Positions 36,683 to 45,165 of a stretch of 64,000 nucleotides of DNA are shown one piece after another; within the stretch, counting starts at the first letter, position 1, and the number at the start of each line of letters is the position of its first letter. The notes below the pieces were generated by a model. It was not told where the DNA came from. It worked only from the letters and a program-made list of their open reading frames with translations, and searched no databases. Where the stretch lies: NCBI GenBank assembly GCA_963775445.1, contig CAVZIT010000004.1, positions 62,001 through 126,000 on the forward strand, written 5' to 3'. The position numbers and the translations under genes are program-made. Source of the stretch: Dokdonella_A sp963775445. Lineage in GTDB: Bacteria; Pseudomonadota; Gammaproteobacteria; Xanthomonadales; Rhodanobacteraceae.

Positions 36683-37569
36683 GCCGTCGCCTCGGCTGCA
36701 ACCGCGGTGGCGCGTTTCGCGGACCACACTCCGGCGACCGCTCGCGCGAGTGTTCGCACGCGCAGCATATAGCGCTGACGCTCGGTCACGCTGATCGCGC
36801 GGCGTGCATCGAGCAGGTTGAAGGCATGACTGGCTTTGCAAACCTGATCGTACGCAGGTAGCGGCAAGCCGGCCTCGACGAGCTTGAGCGCTTCACCTTC
36901 ACACACATCGAACCAGTGCAGCAGCTCCGGCACGTTGGCGTATTCGAAGTTGTAGGCGCTCTGCTCGATCTCGTTCTGCCGGAACACGTCGCCGTAGGTG
37001 ACCACGCCATGCGGCGCGTGCGTCCAGACCAGGTCGAATACGTTGTCGACATCCTGCAAATACATCGCCAGGCGTTCGAGCCCGTAGGTGATCTCGCCGG
37101 TTACGGGTCGGCATTCGAGTCCGCCTGCTTGCTGGAAATAGGTGAACTGGGTGACTTCCATTCCATCCAGCCAGACTTCCCACCCCAGCCCCCAGGCGCC
37201 GAGGGTCGGCGATTCCCAGTTGTCCTCGACGAAGCGCAGGTCGTGCACCAACGGATCGACGCCGAGTTCTGCGAGCGAGCCGATATAGCGCTCGACAAGA
37301 TCATCGGGGTTGGGCTTCATCACTACCTGGTACTGGTAGTAATGCTGCAAGCGATTCGGATTCTCGCCGTAACGGCCATCGCCCGGTCGCCGACACGGCT
37401 GCACGAACGCGGCTGCCCACGGGTCGGGGCCGAGTGCGCGCAGGAAGGTTGCCGGATGGAATGTCGCCGCGCCTACTTCGGTATCGAGAGGCTGGATCAG
37501 AACGCAACCTTGTTCGCCCCAATATCGATTGAGCTTCTGGATGAGTTCCTGAAAGGTCGGGCCGGCCAT
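36679..37569 (-). CDS. glyQ: glycine--tRNA ligase alpha subunit
   Basis: Catalytic alpha chain (296 residues) of glycyl-tRNA synthetase. It begins TFQELIQKLNRYWGEQGCV and has the class II motifs in VQPCRRPGDGRYGENPNR and GLGWEVWLDGMEVTQFTYFQQ. ATG 37569 is chosen because family members start MxxPTFQE; an upstream in-frame extension to 37626 is unlikely. First gene of glyQ-glyS, divergent from the GspE-like ATPase gene. Confidence 0.96.
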   Translation of the reverse strand: MAGPTFQELIQKLNRYWGEQGCVLIQPLDTEVGAATFHPATFLRALGPDPWAAAFVQPCRRPGDGRYGENPNRLQHYYQYQVVMKPNPDDLVERYIGSLAELGVDPLVHDLRFVEDNWESPTLGAWGLGWEVWLDGMEVTQFTYFQQAGGLECRPVTGEITYGLERLAMYLQDVDNVFDLVWTHAPHGVVTYGDVFRQNEIEQSAYNFEYANVPELLHWFDVCEGEALKLVEAGLPLPAYDQVCKASHAFNLLDARRAISVTERQRYMLRVRTLARAVAGVWSAKRATAVAAEATA

Positions 37570-37697
37570 GCGCCACGTCGCGGTATCGAAGCAAAGCGCG
37601 CTAGTATAGCGGCGGGTGACGCACACTGAAGAAGTCGCTTCCCGGCTTGACGGCGGCTACTTGCAGCGCGTGCGCTTTTCCGGAGGATTGCGTCGGT

Positions 37698-39524
37698 ATG
37701 GCGACTATTCCGCAACGTCCGACAGGCGCGCGGCGCAAGGGCGAAGAGCCCCTGCACGAAGCCTCACGACGTCTCGATCTCGATGACCTACTCACCGCAC
37801 TGCTCGCCGACGGCCTGATCACCGAGGCGGATGTCAAGCGCGTGCGCGCCGACGTGCGCACCGCACGCGGGCGAGTGGAATTGCATCCGCTGGTATTGAT
37901 CGCGAACCTGAAGCTGGTCAACGCACGCGATCCGGAGAAACCGTTGAGTCTCGAAGTGCTGACGCAATGGCTCGGCCGGCACGCCGGTTTGCCTTACCTC
38001 AAGATCGATCCGATGAAGATCGATGTGGCAGCGGTCACGCAGGTTCTCAGCCACGCCTATGCGCAACGCTACCGCATCCTGCCCGTGGCGGTGACGGATC
38101 TGCAGGTTGTGTTCGCGACGTCCGAACCGTTCGAGACACGCTGGATCGCCGATCTCGCCCACGTGTTGCGCAAGGACATCCAGCGTGTCGTGGCCAATCC
38201 GCTGGACGTCGGGCGTTATCTCAACGAATGGTGGAGCGTGCAACGCTCGATCCAGCGCGCGCGCGATGCCAAGAGTGACACACACGATGGGCGCTCGATT
38301 CTAAATTTCGAGCAACTCGTGGAGCTCGGGAAAAGCGGTGAAATTGGCGCGGACGACCGGCATGTCGTGCACATCGTCGACTGGTTGCTGCAATACGCGT
38401 TCGAGCAACGCGCCTCGGATATCCATCTGGAGCCACGGCGCGAGATGAGCCCGATCCGCTTTCGCATCGATGGCATCATGCACAAGGTGTTCGAGCTGCC
38501 GACGGCCGTGATGACCGCGGTGACGTCTCGTATCAAGATACTCGGGCGCATGGATGTCGCGGAGAAACGTCGGCCGCAGGACGGTCGAATCAAGACCCGT
38601 TCACCGGGTGGCCGCGAGGTCGAGTTGCGGCTATCGAGCATGCCGACCGCATTCGGCGAAAAAATGGTCATGCGCATCTTCGATCCCGACATCGTGGTCA
38701 AGGATTTCAGCCAGCTCGGCTTCGCACCCGACGAGGAGGCGATCTGGCGTTTTCTGGTGGAACGACCGCACGGCATCGTGCTGGTCACCGGACCGACCGG
38801 GTCGGGCAAGACCACCACGCTTTACTCCACACTGAAAGTGCTGGCCACACCGGATATCAACGTCTGCACGGTCGAGGATCCCATCGAGATGGTCTCGCCG
38901 GAATTCAACCAGATGCAGGTGCAGGCGGCGATCGATCTGGATTTCGCGAGCGGCGTGCGCACGCTGCTGCGGCAGGATCCGGACATCATCATGATCGGCG
39001 AGATCCGCGATCTGGAAACCGCGCAGATGGCAGTTCAGGCCTCGCTGACCGGGCATCTCGTGCTCTCGACCTTGCACACCAACGATGCACCGAGTGCCAT
39101 TACGCGTTTGCTCGATCTTGGCATACCCAATTACCTGATCCAGTCGACCCTCGCCGGTGTCGTGGCGCAACGACTGGTCAGGACGCTGTGTCCGCATTGC
39201 AAGCGCGAGACTCCGATCGACCTGGATGCATGGAACGCTCTCGCACACCGTTGGAACATCGAACCGCCGCAACGCAATTTCGGACCGAAGGGTTGCCTCG
39301 AATGCCGCAAGACCGGTTTCCTCGGCCGCACGGGCATCTACGAAATGATGAGCATATCGCCTACCTTGCGCAGCCTGATTCGCGAGGACATGGACCTTGC
39401 AAATGTCATAGCGGCTGCGCGCGCGGAAGGCATGCGGCCCCTCCAAGCATCCGCCGCGGCGCAAGTGGTGCGAGGCGTTACGACCGTTGCTGAAGTCATC
39501 CACGTGCTGCCGCCGATCGACTGA
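37698..39524 (+). CDS. GspE/PilB-family secretion or pilus ATPase
   Basis: A 608-residue hexameric assembly ATPase. N-terminal residues ~30-200 are a MshEN/GspE_N-like region. The ATPase core has the Walker A GPTGSGKTT at 365-373, the Asp box and Walker B in RQDPDIIMIGEIRD, and the His box LVLSTLHTNDA. A tetracysteine zinc module is formed by CPHC and CLEC near the C-terminus. These features fit type II secretion (GspE) or type IV pilus ATPases. No other gsp or pil genes are adjacent, so the system it powers is not visible here. Confidence 0.9.
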   Translation: MATIPQRPTGARRKGEEPLHEASRRLDLDDLLTALLADGLITEADVKRVRADVRTARGRVELHPLVLIANLKLVNARDPEKPLSLEVLTQWLGRHAGLPYLKIDPMKIDVAAVTQVLSHAYAQRYRILPVAVTDLQVVFATSEPFETRWIADLAHVLRKDIQRVVANPLDVGRYLNEWWSVQRSIQRARDAKSDTHDGRSILNFEQLVELGKSGEIGADDRHVVHIVDWLLQYAFEQRASDIHLEPRREMSPIRFRIDGIMHKVFELPTAVMTAVTSRIKILGRMDVAEKRRPQDGRIKTRSPGGREVELRLSSMPTAFGEKMVMRIFDPDIVVKDFSQLGFAPDEEAIWRFLVERPHGIVLVTGPTGSGKTTTLYSTLKVLATPDINVCTVEDPIEMVSPEFNQMQVQAAIDLDFASGVRTLLRQDPDIIMIGEIRDLETAQMAVQASLTGHLVLSTLHTNDAPSAITRLLDLGIPNYLIQSTLAGVVAQRLVRTLCPHCKRETPIDLDAWNALAHRWNIEPPQRNFGPKGCLECRKTGFLGRTGIYEMMSISPTLRSLIREDMDLANVIAAARAEGMRPLQASAAAQVVRGVTTVAEVIHVLPPID

Positions 39525-39532
39525 AACCCCGC

Positions 39533-40267
39533 GTGCGCTGCCTGATCATCCAGACCGGCACGACGCTGCCGGCGATACGCCGCAACCAAGGTGATTTTGC
39601 CGACTGGATCCGACGCGACCTGGACGTTGCCCGAGAGCACGCGCCATCAGTCCGCGTGGACCTTGGCGAAACATTGCCCACGCCAGCGCACGATACCTGC
39701 GTGATTGTGACCGGCTCGGCGGCGATGGTCAGCCAGCGTGCGGACTGGAGCGAGCGAACCGCAAATTGGCTGTCCGACGCCGTCGCAAGCGGCCTGCCGA
39801 TACTCGGGTTGTGCTACGGACACCAGCTGCTCGCGCAGGCACTGGGCGGCAAGGTAGGACCTAATCCGCGCGGTCGTGAGATCGGCAGCGTCGATATCAC
39901 GCTGCTCGCCGACGCCGGGGAAGATCCGTTATTTGCCGAGATGCCGAAAGTATTTCGTGCGCAGGCAAGTCATCTCGAAAGCGTGATCGAGTTGCCGCCG
40001 TCTTCGAGGGTCTTGGCGCAATCGCGGCTCGAGGCCTATCAGGCTGTTCGCTACGCTCCCCTGGTCTGGGGCGTGCAATTTCATCCGGAATTCAGTTGCG
40101 TCGCGATGCGCGGCTACGTCGAGGGACGCGCCGAAGCGCTGCTGCGCGAGGGCCTGGATCCCACGGCACTTTGCAAAGATATCGCGCCCGCGCCCGAAGC
40201 CACCCGTTTGCTTCCACGCTTTGCGCGAATCTCGGAGCAAGCCGCCCAAGCTCGCCAATCGGGTTGA
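39533..40267 (+). CDS. class I glutamine amidotransferase, stand-alone
   Basis: A 244-residue GATase1-domain protein related to the GMP synthase amidotransferase half. The catalytic triad is present: C94 in GLCYGHQ, H184 and E186 in VQFHPEFS. Such stand-alone proteins hydrolyse gamma-glutamyl compounds or supply ammonia to an unknown partner. It starts with GTG 39533, 8 bases after the stop of the GspE-like gene, so both may share a transcript. Substrate unknown. Confidence 0.85.
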   Translation: MRCLIIQTGTTLPAIRRNQGDFADWIRRDLDVAREHAPSVRVDLGETLPTPAHDTCVIVTGSAAMVSQRADWSERTANWLSDAVASGLPILGLCYGHQLLAQALGGKVGPNPRGREIGSVDITLLADAGEDPLFAEMPKVFRAQASHLESVIELPPSSRVLAQSRLEAYQAVRYAPLVWGVQFHPEFSCVAMRGYVEGRAEALLREGLDPTALCKDIAPAPEATRLLPRFARISEQAAQARQSG

Positions 40268-40340
40268 GCGTGCCCGATTCACCGAGTCTTTCACTATGGC
40301 GCGCAATTGCGGCGGCGCGCACTGCATGCAAACTCAACGA

Positions 40341-40556
40341 TCAGCCTTTGCGGCTTCGCTGCTTGCGGCGAATCGCGGCGAGCGGATCGCCCAGCTTGAG
40401 AGCTGACAAGTAATTGTCGATGGCTTGGTTGGTGACTTCGTACAACGGGCGACCCATTACCGCCGCCGCGGCCTTGAGGCTGTCGCGCACGCGTTTGGAC
40501 ACGCGCAGACTTGCGTCACGTGCGTCGTCATTGTCCACGACGGTCGATTTTCTCAT
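40341..40556 (-). CDS. small ribbon-helix-helix-like protein (orphan antitoxin-like)
   Basis: A 71-residue basic protein. SLRVSKRVRDSLKAAAAVMGRPLYEVTNQAIDNYLSAL (residues ~16-53) has the strand-helix-helix pattern of ribbon-helix-helix repressors and TA antitoxins. The ATG at 40556 follows AAAGAGA. There is no toxin-sized ORF either side: the downstream gap to 40267 is 73 bases. An inverted repeat at 40598-40609 upstream could be its operator. Assignment of the fold is inference. Confidence 0.6.
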   Translation of the reverse strand: MRKSTVVDNDDARDASLRVSKRVRDSLKAAAAVMGRPLYEVTNQAIDNYLSALKLGDPLAAIRRKQRSRKG

Positions 40557-40597
40557 CTCTTTCGATCCCGGTTTGCGATTGGTTCAAGACAAAGCAC

Positions 40598-40609
40598 CTT
40601 GTTGACAAG
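40598..40609. promoter_or_regulatory. inverted repeat CTTGT-TG-ACAAG, possible operator
   Basis: A perfect 5-bp inverted repeat with a 2-base spacer lies about 42 bases upstream of the start of the RHH-like gene, next to a TATACT stretch on the minus strand (40609-40615 region) that could be a -10 element. Position fits an autoregulatory operator; no experiment or comparison supports it yet. Confidence 0.35.
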
Positions 40610-40751
40610 TATAACTAGCGGCAGTTTGACTCCGGAATGAATACGATGCGTCGACAACCGTGAAAACTCCGTGTTGACGCCTTCGTGTTCTGGGTGGAGT
40701 TTTCAGCGGCCTGCTATGCTGCGGGTCACTTAGCCGCAATCGAGGTTGGTC

Positions 40752-41531
40752 ATGGGCGTGCGCAAGGTTGCTGCGGAAAACGGCATCAAATGGCTGTCTT
40801 CGGGAGTCTCGCTGGTATTCAGCAAACCCGCGGTCTTTCTGGTAATGGGATTGATACTGGCCGCTATCAACATCGTTCCTCTGCTCGGCGGTCTGGCACT
40901 CGCGATCCTCGGTCCGGCGTTGCTTGGCGGGATTGTCTTCGCAGCGCGCGAACAATCGCTGGGTCGGTCAACCGATGTGGGCCAATTATTCCGCGCGTTT
41001 CAGGAGCCCGGCAAGATCGGGCCCATGCTGTTGCTATGCCTGCCCGGCGTCGTCGGCGGCTTCGTGCTCCTGATATTTTTTCTGATATTTGCGGCAAGCG
41101 CGTTGATCGGAGGGGGACTGACAGCACTGGAGGATGGATCGGGCGCCAACTTTCTTGGAGCCCTCGGCGGTGGTGCTCTGGTTTTCCTGCTGATCGCGCT
41201 ATTCGTTGTTCTTGCGATGTACGCGTTGCAATTTTTTGCGATTCCCAGGGTCATGCTCGACGGTATCGAGCCGTTTGCCGCGATGCGCGAGAGTCTTGCC
41301 GCTTGCCGCACCAATGCCGGCCCATTCATCCTTTTGTGCGTCGTCTTGCTGGTCGCGTTCGTGGTGCTGGGTTTCGTCCTGCTGTTCGTTCCGTTTCTCG
41401 GCTGGCTTGCGCTCATGATGGCTGGCTGGGCGGTAACCGGGTGTGCGATGTATGTGGCCTATCGCGACATCTTCGATCAGGTCGTCATCGCCCAACCGTT
41501 GCCTCCCTCGGAACCGCCAGCGCCAGTCTGA
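40752..41531 (+). CDS. BPSS1780-type integral membrane protein
   Basis: A 259-residue polytopic membrane protein with about six hydrophobic segments (roughly 28-70, 95-125, 140-165, 195-235). It includes AAINIVPLLGGLALAILGPALLGGI, FFAIPRVMLDG and FAAMRESLAACRTN, which I associate with the BPSS1780 family of unknown function. ATG 40752 is preceded by GAGG at 40743-40746. The next gene on the same strand starts 28 bases later, so it could lead the transporter operon. C-terminal tail is proline-rich. Confidence 0.65.
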   Translation: MGVRKVAAENGIKWLSSGVSLVFSKPAVFLVMGLILAAINIVPLLGGLALAILGPALLGGIVFAAREQSLGRSTDVGQLFRAFQEPGKIGPMLLLCLPGVVGGFVLLIFFLIFAASALIGGGLTALEDGSGANFLGALGGGALVFLLIALFVVLAMYALQFFAIPRVMLDGIEPFAAMRESLAACRTNAGPFILLCVVLLVAFVVLGFVLLFVPFLGWLALMMAGWAVTGCAMYVAYRDIFDQVVIAQPLPPSEPPAPV

Positions 41532-41558
41532 GGCGCCGTTCTCGAGGCGAGGCGCGCG

Positions 41559-42617
41559 ATGGTTGGCATGCGGCCCATGCGCTTTCGCACTTCGATTCGC
41601 GCCCTCGCCATCTCCCGCCGACCGATGGCCTATGCGCTCTGGCTCGAATCGGGTGGCGCGTCGCCTGCGCGCCGCGCATCCACGCTCACATGGCTCGGTC
41701 GAATCGGAGTTGGCGTGCTCGCTGCACTCGTCACGTGGCGCTGCATGACCCTCAATGCGGGAACCCCGTTGGATTTGCTGGCGCGCCACGCCATGCTGGC
41801 GCTTTTATTGCCGGCTGCCTGGGCCGGACTGCTCGGTGCGCGTGATCGGCAGCGGTTTGAGCAGATGCTTTTGCGCTCGTGGCTTGCCTCATTGCCGCTC
41901 GCTGCGTCGATGCGGCTCACCATTGCGCTGCTGCGATCCTTTACTGCGATTGCATCGCGTGCGTTGCTGACGGTCCTCGCGCTGGTGCTCGCAGATTGGC
42001 TCGCCGGTGAGTCCATGACGGCCGGGCAGCGCGGAGCGCTTGCGACCCTTGCGACCGGCTTCGTGTTAGGTGCCGCCATCGGCTGGATGGTTGGAGCACC
42101 GCTCAAACGCAGGTCGCATCACGCACGCTTGCACTTTGCCAGGAACACTTCTTCCGAGGTTGCGCCCACCGCCAGTCTCCAGGCGCTTGGCCGCTGGCCC
42201 GGTCTTGATGTTCGCGCGCGCGGCAACGCCGCGGGAATGGCGAAAACGATCGGCGTGATTCTTCTGATCCAGCCGGCGGCTGTCCCTCCACCTGTGGCGC
42301 TTGCTGCACTGGGCGGCGGCGTGATCGCCTTCCTGCTCGTCGATGCGTGGCGTGGCCTGGGCATGACCCTCGCGGCTGCGAGGCGGTGGCTCGCACCCAC
42401 CCCGTTGACAACTGCGCGTTTGGCGCGCGCCATGCTGCCACGCGCATTGATTTGGCAACTACTCGCCTGTATGGCGACAGTCATATTGCTTGTGGTCTCT
42501 GGTGTCTCGCCCGCGGTTTCCATCAGCGCAAGTCTCATCTGGCTGATCTGGTGGTGCGCGACTACCGCCTACGAATGCGTGCGGGCTTTGCCGTCACGGA
42601 CCGAACCGCATGGCTAG
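41559..42617 (+). CDS. ABC transporter membrane subunit (putative)
   Basis: A 352-residue membrane protein with around eight hydrophobic segments and a cytoplasmic arginine-rich loop near residue 185. No signature family recognised. Its role is inferred from the next gene: its last 8 bases overlap the start of an ABC ATPase, the usual arrangement for permease and ATPase. ATG 41559 follows GAGGCGAGG; ATGs at 41568 and 41577 are alternatives. Substrate unknown. Confidence 0.6.
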   Translation: MVGMRPMRFRTSIRALAISRRPMAYALWLESGGASPARRASTLTWLGRIGVGVLAALVTWRCMTLNAGTPLDLLARHAMLALLLPAAWAGLLGARDRQRFEQMLLRSWLASLPLAASMRLTIALLRSFTAIASRALLTVLALVLADWLAGESMTAGQRGALATLATGFVLGAAIGWMVGAPLKRRSHHARLHFARNTSSEVAPTASLQALGRWPGLDVRARGNAAGMAKTIGVILLIQPAAVPPPVALAALGGGVIAFLLVDAWRGLGMTLAAARRWLAPTPLTTARLARAMLPRALIWQLLACMATVILLVVSGVSPAVSISASLIWLIWWCATTAYECVRALPSRTEPHG

Positions 42618-43341
42618 CCAACTGTTGGCGGCTCTCGATATCCGTGGACTCAGCGCCGCCTACGAGGGGCATTTGGTTCTGCACGATATCGAGCTGGCGG
42701 TCGCCGCGGGCGAATGGTTCGTCGTGCTGGGCCCCAATGGCAGCGGAAAGAGCACGTTGCTCGATTGCGTGGTCGGTCGCAAGAGGCCTTCGAGCGGAAG
42801 CGTGACGATCGCGAACCACGATCTTTTCACCTCGCCGCTCGCGGCAAAACGGCTGCTCGGATACGCCGTCGCACCCGAACATCTTCCTGCGGTGCTCAAT
42901 GGCTGGCAATGCCTCGAAGTGCATGCGGCCGCGAAAGGATTGAAAGCGCTCGATACCGAGGTCTTGGCGCTCGCCGAATCCCTGCGTTTATCGCCATGGC
43001 TTGCCAACCCGGTCGCGACCTTCTCGTTTGGAACGCGACAAAAGCTTTCGCTGTTGCTAGCGCTCCTGGGAGAACCGCGATTAGTCGTCTTGGACGAGAC
43101 CCTCAACGGCATGGATCCCTCGTCGGCTCTCACCGCCAAGCAACACTTGCTCCAGCGCGTGCGCGCGGGCCGATCTGGCGTGCTGCTGGCCACCCATTCG
43201 CTCGACCTCGTGGAACATTATGCCGATCGCGCGGCGCTTATTGTCGAAGGTCGCTTGCTGCAAACATGGCAGGCTTGCGAACTCGACCGGCTGCGCGAGA
43301 TCGGTGGTCTGGAAAGCGCACTGGCGTGTGCTGCGAGCTGA
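42610..43341 (+). CDS. ABC transporter ATP-binding protein
   Basis: A 243-residue ABC ATPase. Walker A GPNGSGKST is at residues 41-49. The signature motif is degenerate (FSFGTRQKLSL instead of LSGGQ), as in some CcmA/ABC-2 type exporters, and Walker B with the catalytic glutamate is LVVLDETLNGMD; the H-loop histidine is in LLATHSLDL. Overlaps the preceding membrane protein gene by 8 bases and is followed after 3 bases by the phosphopantetheinyl transferase gene. Confidence 0.9.
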   Translation: MASQLLAALDIRGLSAAYEGHLVLHDIELAVAAGEWFVVLGPNGSGKSTLLDCVVGRKRPSSGSVTIANHDLFTSPLAAKRLLGYAVAPEHLPAVLNGWQCLEVHAAAKGLKALDTEVLALAESLRLSPWLANPVATFSFGTRQKLSLLLALLGEPRLVVLDETLNGMDPSSALTAKQHLLQRVRAGRSGVLLATHSLDLVEHYADRAALIVEGRLLQTWQACELDRLREIGGLESALACAAS

Positions 43342-43344
43342 ATC

Positions 43345-44025
43345 GTGCCGATGCAAATCGTCCCCGCCCGTGCCTTCGAGCCGCAGGCCTCATGCCCCCC
43401 TTTGATCCGGGACGAGATTCATCTGTGGTTTCTGACGGCCGCAACCATTGATGATTCTCGCAAGGCGATCGCGATCGAGACGCGCAAAGCCCTGACTCGC
43501 CTGCTCGTGCTGTACGGCGATACCGACTCGCCACCCCCGCTCGATCACGGGCCGTACGGCAAGCCTTTCCTGCCCGATTCGAACGGGATCGAATTCAATC
43601 TCAGCCATTGCGGTCGCTCGGCGTTGATCGCCTTCGCACGCGGACAATCGCTGGGCGTGGACCTGGAATGCCTCGATCGGCGACAGCGCTTCGAAGATAT
43701 CGCAGATCGCTACTTTACGCCGGAGGAGGCCCGTGGCTTGCGCAACTTGCCGGAGGAACGGCATGTAGACGCGTTCCTGCGACTTTGGACGTGCAAGGAA
43801 GCTGTCTTGAAAGCGCTCGGGGTCGGGCTGAGCTTCGGTCTCGATCGTCTTTCGTTCAAACCCGATGAAGAGGGCAAACCGGACATGCTTGCGTCGATCG
43901 CGCCCGAAGGCGGCGTCGCAGCCGATTGGCAGATCGTCGCACTCACCCCGGCCGAAGGACTGGTCGGTGCGATCGCGTGGCAAGGGCCGCCCCTGGGCAT
44001 TCGCGCCATGCGATGGTCGGCTTAA
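43345..44025 (+). CDS. 4'-phosphopantetheinyl transferase (Sfp/HetI type)
   Basis: A 226-residue enzyme that would transfer phosphopantetheine from CoA to a carrier-protein serine. The magnesium site GVDLE gives D106 and E108; the second motif WTCKEAVLKA gives W148, K151, E152 and K156; the N-terminal FNLSHCG supplies the conserved histidine. Length fits the Sfp class, which acts on acyl, peptidyl or aryl carrier proteins. GTG 43345 or ATG 43351 may be the start. It is tightly linked to an ABC transporter, but no carrier-protein or synthase gene lies in the window. Confidence 0.9.
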   Translation: MPMQIVPARAFEPQASCPPLIRDEIHLWFLTAATIDDSRKAIAIETRKALTRLLVLYGDTDSPPPLDHGPYGKPFLPDSNGIEFNLSHCGRSALIAFARGQSLGVDLECLDRRQRFEDIADRYFTPEEARGLRNLPEERHVDAFLRLWTCKEAVLKALGVGLSFGLDRLSFKPDEEGKPDMLASIAPEGGVAADWQIVALTPAEGLVGAIAWQGPPLGIRAMRWSA

Positions 44026-44092
44026 CCGCCGACAACGGCTTCGAAGGAAAGGCTGCCATGCCCGCAACGAATCGCGCCGCTGGACCGTCTGT

Positions 44093-44698
44093 ATGAGCGA
44101 CAAGACGAAAAAAGGCTGCCAAGTGAGCTGGGGTTTCGGCAAGGAATTGGCTCCACCGGCACTGGCGCTGGCGCGCCGCGGTGACATGGATGCGTGTGCG
44201 CAAATCTACAAGGATTATTGCAAAGCTTGCTACAACCTTGCCTTGCGCATCCTCGGAGACCCGGTCGCAGCGGAAGACGTCGTGCAGGAAGTGTTTCTCA
44301 AGGTGCTTGATAATTTGCGCGGTTATCGCGGCGACGCGCCTTTTGGTCTTTGGTTGAAGCGGCTCACGACCAACGCCACGATCGATGCGTTGCGCGCTAA
44401 CCGCCATGCCGGCGATGTCGATGTGGATAACCTGATGTCGATGATGCCGACAGCGACACTCGGCGCAGACACGCGCTTCGATGCGTGGTCGCTGTTGATG
44501 CGTCTGCCGCCGCGCGCGCGCGCGGTGCTCGTCCTGCATGAACTGGAAGGCTATACGCACAAGGAACTCGCCGGCTTGTTCGGGAAAAGCGAAAGCTATT
44601 CCAAATCGATCCTGGCGCGCACACTCGATCGTCTCGCAGATCTTGGAAGTTCGTCCGCGCCTTTGGGTGCGGGCTTATGCGCAAATGGAGGGTTGTAA
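44093..44698 (+). CDS. ECF-type RNA polymerase sigma factor
   Basis: A 201-residue sigma-70 family protein with region 2 (residues ~28-98: MDACAQIYKDYCKACYNLALRILGD, AAEDVVQEVFLKV, and the -10 binding helix WLKRLTTNATIDALR) and region 4 (~140-190: PPRARAVLVLHELEGYTHKELAGLF). There is no region 3, as normal for ECF sigmas. The stop overlaps the start of a single-pass membrane protein gene (TAATG), implying coupled expression of a sigma and its likely anti-sigma. Target promoters unknown. Confidence 0.88.
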   Translation: MSDKTKKGCQVSWGFGKELAPPALALARRGDMDACAQIYKDYCKACYNLALRILGDPVAAEDVVQEVFLKVLDNLRGYRGDAPFGLWLKRLTTNATIDALRANRHAGDVDVDNLMSMMPTATLGADTRFDAWSLLMRLPPRARAVLVLHELEGYTHKELAGLFGKSESYSKSILARTLDRLADLGSSSAPLGAGLCANGGL

Positions 44699-45147
44699 TG
44701 TCAGCGTCAGACGTGCAATCGCAGCTGGGCGCACTACCGGAATTCGCGCCGGATGCAGCGCTGTGGCCGCGCGTACAGGCCGCACATCGACGCCGCCGCC
44801 GACAGCGTGCGGTGCGTCGCGTCGGCTTTGGCGCTGCGATCATGGTATTGCTGGTGGCGATTATCGTTGTGATGCCCCGCGCGCCGGATCAGTCAGCGCA
44901 CAGCCATCTTGCGACGTCGCAACAGGAGTCGCATAGGCTGGAGCGCAAGTGGCAGGACACGCGCGGCGATGCGCCCGATAACCCAATTGCTCGCGCGAAC
45001 GTGCGCTTGGTCGATCGGGCATTGCAAGCCGCTTACGATCGCGGTGCGGCACCGGCAGAGCTTGAACTGTTGTGGCGAAAGCGAAATGAGGCATTGCGCA
45101 GGCTTGTGTCCCGGCGCCCGGGGAGTGTCGCCGTTACCCGGATCTGA
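44698..45147 (+). CDS. single-pass membrane protein, candidate anti-sigma factor
   Basis: A 149-residue protein. An arginine-rich stretch (HRRRRRQRAVRR, ~33-44) precedes one transmembrane segment (~49-67, GAAIMVLLVAIIVV); the ~80-residue C-terminus is predicted periplasmic and helical. The cytoplasmic part lacks the HxxxCxxC zinc motif of common anti-sigmas. GGAGGG at 44687-44692 drives translation from ATG 44698, which overlaps the sigma stop codon. Its role as sigma-sequestering partner is inferred from gene order and topology only. Confidence 0.7.
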   Translation: MSASDVQSQLGALPEFAPDAALWPRVQAAHRRRRRQRAVRRVGFGAAIMVLLVAIIVVMPRAPDQSAHSHLATSQQESHRLERKWQDTRGDAPDNPIARANVRLVDRALQAAYDRGAAPAELELLWRKRNEALRRLVSRRPGSVAVTRI

Positions 45148-45165
45148 ACCATCTAAGGAGGTCCC

